A stretch of DNA of 11,514 nucleotides from Bacteroidales bacterium UBA2714 (GTDB lineage Bacteria > Bacteroidota > Bacteroidia > Bacteroidales > P3), in contig DEKU01000034.1 in NCBI GenBank assembly GCA_002354035.1, positions 1-11,514 of the forward strand, read 5' to 3'. Below are positions 7,411 through 11,514 of this stretch, one piece after another. The first letter of the stretch is position 1, and the number at the start of each line of letters is the position of its first letter. The notes under the pieces were generated by a model. That model was not told the origin of the DNA and did no database searches. It saw nothing but the letters and a program-made list of their open reading frames with translations. Made by a program: the position numbers and the translations under genes.

Positions 7411-8097
7411 CTATTTGATATAGAATTTGATGTAGGTGATGGGCTTCCCCTCGGCGAGGAACATGCGCTCGTAAAAAGTCTGCGTCATCTGTGCTTCGGC
7501 AAGGCAGGGGATGTCGGGATGCTCGTTGGCGGGAGTGGAGTAGAGGTCTTCTGTGGCATACTCGACCTTATAGCCTGCGGGGGCTATCACTTCATCGCGA
7601 GTGTATTGGTGAAGCTCCAACGAGTCGGTCTTCAGATGTATGGGCGACCCCGGCTTGAGAAATGCCTTATAATAGCTGAGGAAACGCTCACAGGTGAGCC
7701 TTTTGAACTCTTTCTTAGGCTGAGGGTCGGGGAAAGTAATCCAGATTTCCGACACCTCGTCGGGGGCGAAAAAGCCTTCAATCAACTCAATGCGTGTGCG
7801 GATAAAAGCCACGTTGGCCATATTCTCCTCGCAACCCGTCTTGGCACCTCTCCACAATCGGGCCCCTTTGATGTCCACTCCGATATAATTACGGTCGGGG
7901 TGGATGCGGGCCAGGCTGATGGTGTAGTCGCCTTTGCCACATCCCAATTCGAGGGTGATGGGATTGTGGTTGGAAAAATGCTCGTGCCAGTGCCCTTTCA
8001 GGGCAAACCCCTCGGTTTTCAGCTGATCAAACGACACCTGAAACAGGTTGGGGAAAGTCAGGTTCTCGGCAAATCTCTCTAACTTGTGATGACCCAT
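7411..8097 (-). CDS. trmB: tRNA (guanine(46)-N7)-methyltransferase TrmB
   Basis: TrmB transfers a methyl group from S-adenosylmethionine to N7 of G46 in the variable loop of tRNAs. The 228-residue protein shows the Rossmann-fold motif I LELGCGKGDY (49-58), the motif II acidic residue in YIGVDIKG (71-78), the catalytic region WITFPDPQPKK (119-129) that replaces the proteobacterial PDPWxKxRH motif, LKTD (155-158), and a C-terminal QTFYERMF (206-213) matching the family TxYE motif. The N-terminus MGHHKLERFAEN resembles the GKNKLxKFAE opening of Bacteroidota TrmB and supports the chosen start. It lies 28 bases after the HU-SPOR gene. Confidence 0.96.
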   Translation of the reverse strand: MGHHKLERFAENLTFPNLFQVSFDQLKTEGFALKGHWHEHFSNHNPITLELGCGKGDYTISLARIHPDRNYIGVDIKGARLWRGAKTGCEENMANVAFIRTRIELIEGFFAPDEVSEIWITFPDPQPKKEFKRLTCERFLSYYKAFLKPGSPIHLKTDSLELHQYTRDEVIAPAGYKVEYATEDLYSTPANEHPDIPCLAEAQMTQTFYERMFLAEGKPITYIKFYIK

Positions 8098-8125
8098 AGG
8101 CTGGTATAAGCTTCGGCAAGTAGTT

Positions 8126-9940
8126 TTATTCGTTGAAATTATAAATCTTCACATCGCTCTTATACCACGACTTGATGTGTTTCTCCATGGCCTCGGCGGC
8201 AGTGCGAGTGGGGGCAGAACCCATGCTGACATAGTATCCGCCCGATTTGCTGATGATGTAAGCATCGCTGCCCAGGGCTTTCAGCTGGTTGGCACATTTG
8301 TTGGCCGACCGTTTCGACGTGAAGAAACCGGCCACGATGTCAAATCCCTGCTTGCTCTCCTTGAATGTGGGGGCTTCGGGGACGACCTCTTCATAAGGCT
8401 TGTCGTTGGCAGCTTTGGCGGCGGCAGCCTTGGCGCCACCGGCAGGGGCTACGCCATTGCCACCTCGGCCTTGGCCGAAACCATCGGCTCTCAGACCCAT
8501 CGAGGTGACCACATCGTCCAGGATGCTCTCCAGCATGTCGAACTCCATCAACTCGCCCTGCACTTTATACCGGTAATAGCGAGCGGCGTCCGACTTGTAT
8601 TCCACATAATGACCCTTGAGCCAGAAATTGTCGTGGGGGAAGAAACGTTTGGGGCTGTAGCCCTCAACCATCAATTCGTGCAGACGGACATCGGCATACT
8701 CGTCCACCTTGGCCATGACGGCTGCGAAAGCGTTGGTGTAATGGTGTGCCGCAAGAAAATCATGGACATAAGTCTCCATATAGTTGTGCAGGTGGCCTAC
8801 ATTGTAAAGGATGTCCTGCTCCTGGAATTTCAGCAAGGGGTAGTCGTCCGAGGTGAAAGGCTCTGGCGTGACAAGTTCCACCTTCTGGGCACAGCTTTCG
8901 CCTTTGGCCATGGGCGAGGCCATTTGGGTGAAGTAATACCATGCCGCAGCACCCAACAGCAGCAACAACAGCAGAATCCAGATCCAACCGTGCTTTTTCT
9001 TCTTTTTCTCCTTGGGTTTCGACTCATGGTGGTCTTCAGCCTTATCCTTGACCTTTGCGGCTTTCTGCGCTTCCTTGGCCAGGGCCTTGGAGGCTTTCTG
9101 GGCCTCTTTTTCCTTGTCTTTAGCGGCTTTGCGTTCCGCCTCCTCGGCGGCCTTGCGGGCCTCTTCGGCTGCTTTGCGCGCCTCCTTCTCGGCCTTGGCG
9201 GCGGCCTTCTCGGCGCGGCGGGCTTCTTTGGCATCCTTGGGCGAAGAGGGAATCTCGTCAAGCATCCGTTTCACCTCCGAAAGGTGGTCGGTCTGACCGG
9301 CCGTAGGCTTCACGGGTTCGGGGGCGGCAGGAGCCACCACCTTCACCGGCTCGGGTATTACCGGCTCCTGATTTACGGGCGTTTCCGCCACCTCCTGCAT
9401 GCTCGGCTTGGGCTCTGCATTCACCGGAGGCTCTGGCTGGGCGGGCGTCTCCGCCACCGCGGGTTTTACCACCTCGGCAGCAGGTTTGTCAAACGCGGCA
9501 AACGGGTCGGCAACTGCCTTAGGTGTATAGGTAGAAACATTCTCCAACGGCTGCTCAAGTTTCTTTCCGGCATCCAAATCCAAACCTTCTATTGCATCGA
9601 ACCGAACCTTGCTGCCCACATAACGCATATAACCAATGCCGGGAAACTCATGCCCGTTGGGGGTGCGTTGCAGTTTCTCCTTCAAAGCCGCGATATAGTT
9701 GTTCCACATCAGCTCGGCAATCTCGTTGGTGACGCACTCTTTTTCGGCTATACGCCGTATGATGGCTTTGTTCCCTGTCAGCGTTTCCACCATCGTCACA
9801 GTGCGGCGCGCAGGGTGGAAAGTACCCGTAGTGGCATCATGATGGGCGGCCACACTGCTGCTGGACAGTGTACCCATTCCGGGAAACTCCACAACATTAC
9901 CCTGTTGGACAAATTCTACGATAAGATCTGTTATATTCAT
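8126..9940 (-). CDS. HU-like (CCDC81-type) / transmembrane / SPOR-domain protein
   Basis: This 604-residue protein has no signal peptide. Residues 1-57 and 58-116 look like the paired HU-like domains of the bacterial HU-CCDC81 families (NVVEFPGMGTL at 15-25, HEFPGIGYMRYV at 97-108). Residues 140-215 are rich in Pro, Glu and Val. Residues 236-303 are a charged K/E/A helix with near-heptad units such as EARKAAE. A poly-Lys stretch (310-316) precedes one membrane segment WIWILLLLLLLGAAAWYYF (319-337), so the HU-like part should be cytoplasmic by the positive-inside rule. Residues 345-485 form a conserved-looking helical region I cannot assign, followed by a Gly/Ala linker (487-512). Residues 531-604 are a SPOR domain, which in other bacteria binds peptidoglycan lacking stem peptides at division sites. 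The layout resembles a divisome or cell-wall tether reaching from cytoplasm to periplasm. It lies 8 bases after kdsB. Confidence 0.88.
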   Translation of the reverse strand: MNITDLIVEFVQQGNVVEFPGMGTLSSSSVAAHHDATTGTFHPARRTVTMVETLTGNKAIIRRIAEKECVTNEIAELMWNNYIAALKEKLQRTPNGHEFPGIGYMRYVGSKVRFDAIEGLDLDAGKKLEQPLENVSTYTPKAVADPFAAFDKPAAEVVKPAVAETPAQPEPPVNAEPKPSMQEVAETPVNQEPVIPEPVKVVAPAAPEPVKPTAGQTDHLSEVKRMLDEIPSSPKDAKEARRAEKAAAKAEKEARKAAEEARKAAEEAERKAAKDKEKEAQKASKALAKEAQKAAKVKDKAEDHHESKPKEKKKKKHGWIWILLLLLLLGAAAWYYFTQMASPMAKGESCAQKVELVTPEPFTSDDYPLLKFQEQDILYNVGHLHNYMETYVHDFLAAHHYTNAFAAVMAKVDEYADVRLHELMVEGYSPKRFFPHDNFWLKGHYVEYKSDAARYYRYKVQGELMEFDMLESILDDVVTSMGLRADGFGQGRGGNGVAPAGGAKAAAAKAANDKPYEEVVPEAPTFKESKQGFDIVAGFFTSKRSANKCANQLKALGSDAYIISKSGGYYVSMGSAPTRTAAEAMEKHIKSWYKSDVKIYNFNE

Positions 9941-9948
9941 AGATAAAA

Positions 9949-10722
9949 TTATTTTTCTGACTTCATGTTATTCAAATACTGCTGGGCGGCAACCATATCC
10001 TCCGGTGTGTCAATGCCTATGTTGGCCACCTCTGTCTCCTTCACCGCAATCCGGTAGCCGTTTTCCAGCCATCGCAACTGCTCCAGGCTTTCGCCCAGCT
10101 CCAGCGCCGACTGTGGCAGACGAACCACCCGCTCAAGCACCGATGCCCGGAAAGCATAGATGCCCACATGCTTGAAATATGTGTGTCGTTCCACCCATTG
10201 CCCCGGTTCCACACCCCGCAGGTAAGGCACCGGCTGACGGCTGAAATACATCGCCCTGCCCAGCCTGTCGCACACCACCTTCACATTGTTGGCCGACATC
10301 AGCTCCTCTGTGCTGCGAATGGGTGTTTTCAGCGTTGCTATCTCGGTTTCGGGCTGGTCGAAACAACTCACCAGCTCCCTCAGCTGCTGCGACTTCACAA
10401 AAGGCTCGTCGCCCTGCACATTGACCACAATGTCGAAGACAGCGCCCTGGGCCTTCAGCCGTTGCACCACCTCGCCACAACGGTCCGTACCGCTGCTGTG
10501 GTGAGTTCCTGTCATCATGGCGCGTCCGCCAAAAGCCTCCACAGCCTCCGCTATGCGGGAGTCATCGGTGGCCACCACGGCCTCGCAGCCCTCGCCCAGC
10601 GCAGCCACACCTTCCCACACCCATTGCACCACCGACTTGCCGCCGAGCAGGGCCAGCGGTTTGCCCGGGAAACGGGTCGAGGCATATCGCGCAGGTATTA
10701 TGACCAGAACTTTCATATTCAT
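9949..10722 (-). CDS. kdsB: 3-deoxy-manno-octulosonate cytidylyltransferase (CMP-Kdo synthetase)
   Basis: KdsB couples CTP and Kdo to form CMP-Kdo, the activated sugar used to build the inner core of lipopolysaccharide, in the cytoplasm. The 257-residue protein carries the nucleotide-binding signature IPARYASTRFPGKPL (9-23), VATDD (50-54), TGTHHSSGTDR (71-81), VNVQGDEPF (100-108), YFSRQPVPY (159-167), HVGIYAFR (185-192) and GIDTPEDM (236-243), all standard for the family, over normal length (E. coli 248). The ATG at 10722 overlaps the stop of the kinase gene as ATGA, which points to translational coupling and supports this start over the in-frame ATG two codons later. Its presence implies a Kdo-containing lipopolysaccharide. 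Confidence 0.97.
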   Translation of the reverse strand: MNMKVLVIIPARYASTRFPGKPLALLGGKSVVQWVWEGVAALGEGCEAVVATDDSRIAEAVEAFGGRAMMTGTHHSSGTDRCGEVVQRLKAQGAVFDIVVNVQGDEPFVKSQQLRELVSCFDQPETEIATLKTPIRSTEELMSANNVKVVCDRLGRAMYFSRQPVPYLRGVEPGQWVERHTYFKHVGIYAFRASVLERVVRLPQSALELGESLEQLRWLENGYRIAVKETEVANIGIDTPEDMVAAQQYLNNMKSEK

Positions 10723-11336
10723 GAAAACAACGAGTTTATTTCAGCGTCAATCATATTATACACCACACCCAAATCCTCATCGTGGGCCACAAAATCCAGC
10801 TTCGACAAGTCCACCACAATATATTTGCCCCGGTTGTAACGCTCCATCCAGTCCTCATAGCGCTTGTTCAGACCGGTCAGATAGTCCAGCCTGATGCTAT
10901 TTTCATACTCACGGCCCCGGGCTTGGATATGGCGTATCAGCGTCGGCACATCAGCCCGTAGATAAATCAACAAATCGGGCGGTTGCAGAAACGACGACAC
11001 CAACTCGAACGTGTGCTGATAGTTGTCAAAGTCGCGCGTGTTCATCAAGCCCATGGCGTGCAGGTTGGGGGTGAAGATATATGCATCCTCATAAAGGGTG
11101 CGGTCCTGAATAATATTCTTGCTCTCCCTATGCACATCCAACAGCTGGCGGGTCCGAGTGTGGAGATAGTAAATCTGTATGTTGAACGACCACCGGCGCA
11201 TATCCTCATAGAAACTGTTGATATACGGGTTCGTCTCGGTCGACTCATATATAGGCCTGTAGCCATAGTGGCGAGCCAGCAACTTAGTCAGGGAGGTCTT
11301 ACCCGAGCCGATATTTCCTGCAATAGCGATGTGCAT
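10719..11336 (-). CDS. Deoxynucleoside kinase (dCK/dGK family)
   Basis: The 205-residue protein phosphorylates deoxynucleosides with ATP in the salvage pathway; the exact substrate cannot be read from sequence. It shows the P-loop GNIGSGKTSL (7-16), the substrate-side Glu in IYESTETNPY (29-38), RWSFNIQIYYL (48-58), the DRS-like motif QDRTLYED (77-84) containing the conserved Asp-Arg, and the LID region RHIQARGREYE (135-145) with its arginines. Length and order match bacterial deoxyadenosine/deoxyguanosine kinases. It appears to be the first gene of the long run, preceded by a candidate promoter and a leader hairpin. Its TGA overlaps the kdsB ATG by 4 bases. Confidence 0.94.
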   Translation of the reverse strand: MHIAIAGNIGSGKTSLTKLLARHYGYRPIYESTETNPYINSFYEDMRRWSFNIQIYYLHTRTRQLLDVHRESKNIIQDRTLYEDAYIFTPNLHAMGLMNTRDFDNYQHTFELVSSFLQPPDLLIYLRADVPTLIRHIQARGREYENSIRLDYLTGLNKRYEDWMERYNRGKYIVVDLSKLDFVAHDEDLGVVYNMIDAEINSLFS

Positions 11337-11351
11337 AATACGTCATAATTT

Positions 11352-11382
11352 GCCTATCCATTTGAGTGGCAAAAGGATAGGC
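11352..11382 (-). promoter_or_regulatory. Leader hairpin upstream of the deoxynucleoside kinase
   Basis: GCCTATCC (11352-11359) and GGATAGGC (11375-11382) are perfect complements. Inside them, after one mismatched pair, TTTG (11361-11364) pairs with CAAA (11370-11373), leaving a 5-base loop. The result is a 12-bp stem with one internal mismatch. In the minus-strand transcript it would lie in the 5' leader, ending 15 bases before the ATG at 11336, where it could affect ribosome access or message stability. On the plus strand the stem is followed by TTTT, so it could instead be a terminator for a plus-strand transcript, but no plus-strand gene precedes it. Confidence 0.6.
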
Positions 11383-11408
11383 TTTTCATTACATTGTTTT
11401 ATAAAAGG

Positions 11409-11439
11409 CAAATATACAAAAAAAATCCGAGACCACAGA
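11409..11439 (-). promoter_or_regulatory. Candidate Bacteroidota promoter for the kinase-kdsB operon
   Basis: On the minus strand, TATATTTG at 11416-11409 is an exact match to the -7 consensus TAnnTTTG. At 19 bases upstream lies TCTG (11439-11436), one base from the -33 TTTG. Transcription would start near 11402, giving a leader of about 65 bases that contains the hairpin at 11352-11382. The only other TTTG nearby (11451-11448) is 31 bases from the -7 element, which is too far. Confidence 0.6.
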
Positions 11440-11490
11440 AGTTTTTTCAAAAAAAAGCTCCCACCACAAGCTAAAAGTCATCCTGAGCCA

Positions 11491-11514
11491 CAGCCGCGCG
11501 GCCAGCTGCGGCTG
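11491..11514. repeat. GC-rich inverted repeat at the window edge
   Basis: CAGCCGC (11491-11497) and GCGGCTG (11508-11514) form a perfect 7-bp inverted repeat around a 10-base spacer that contains GGCC. It ends exactly at the last base, so longer arms may continue outside. The sequence just before it, GTCATCCTGAGC (11478-11489), resembles the start of a short element that recurs between genes in many bacterial genomes; I recognise this by eye and cannot test it here. Confidence 0.4.

Noticed and set aside
8177..9946. Plus-strand open frame of 589 codons opposite the HU-SPOR gene
   Set aside because: The minus-strand frame has recognisable domains (HU-like, membrane segment, SPOR). The plus-strand translation is a low-complexity Leu/Gly-rich and His-rich shadow produced by the Ala/Lys/Glu-rich coding strand, with no family pattern.
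11441..11475. T-run on the minus strand (11449-11456) after a possible AGCT/AGCT stem, as a terminator for a gene beyond the right edge
   Set aside because: The stem is only 4 bp of a self-complementary word with a 9-base loop. The stronger inverted repeat at 11491-11514 is about 35 bases from the T-run, too far for a standard intrinsic terminator.

Overview
The window reads as a chromosomal segment from a member of the Bacteroidota, probably Bacteroidales. Several signs agree on this. The protein families have the Bacteroidota forms: a HU-like/SPOR envelope protein, a PD40 plus carboxypeptidase-regulatory plus OmpA-C protein, and an outer-membrane barrel. Two promoter candidates fit the TTTG / TAnnTTTG consensus of that phylum. 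No strong Shine-Dalgarno sequences stand out, and the tRNA gene does not encode its CCA end. Genus or species cannot be told from the sequence alone. I see no phage, transposon, CRISPR array or defence gene.

Every supported gene lies on the minus strand, so transcription runs from high to low coordinates. From the right, a candidate promoter (about 11409-11439) and a leader hairpin (11352-11382) precede a tight series: deoxynucleoside kinase, kdsB (4-base ATGA overlap), a HU-like/transmembrane/SPOR protein, trmB, a YebC/TACO1 family gene, rsmI and an MgtC/SapB-family membrane protein. The gaps are 2 to 45 bases. After 86 bases come lon and, 6 bases later, a PorE-like PD40/OmpA-C protein. The whole run may be one long operon, or two with a break before lon.

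Left of that run, a tRNA-Pro(GGG) gene has its own candidate promoter and a clear intrinsic terminator. Last comes a secreted protein made of a striking 11-residue-repeat helix and a predicted outer-membrane beta-barrel, closed by another intrinsic terminator. Bases 1-141 are very G-rich on the plus strand and hold no gene I can support. No gene-free stretch exceeds 300 bases; the longest are the 178 bases at the right edge and the 148 bases between the tRNA and the PorE-like gene.

Functionally the window mixes nucleotide salvage (deoxynucleoside kinase), lipopolysaccharide precursor synthesis (KdsB), envelope and division-related proteins (SPOR protein, PorE-like protein, barrel protein), translation and RNA modification (TrmB, YebC, RsmI, tRNA-Pro) and protein quality control (Lon). 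Most of this is housekeeping. The less ordinary items are the HU-SPOR protein with an unassigned periplasmic region, the PorE-like protein with a degenerate peptidoglycan-binding site, the hendecad helix joined to a barrel, the leader hairpin in front of the kinase, and a change in G/C strand skew that gene direction does not explain.
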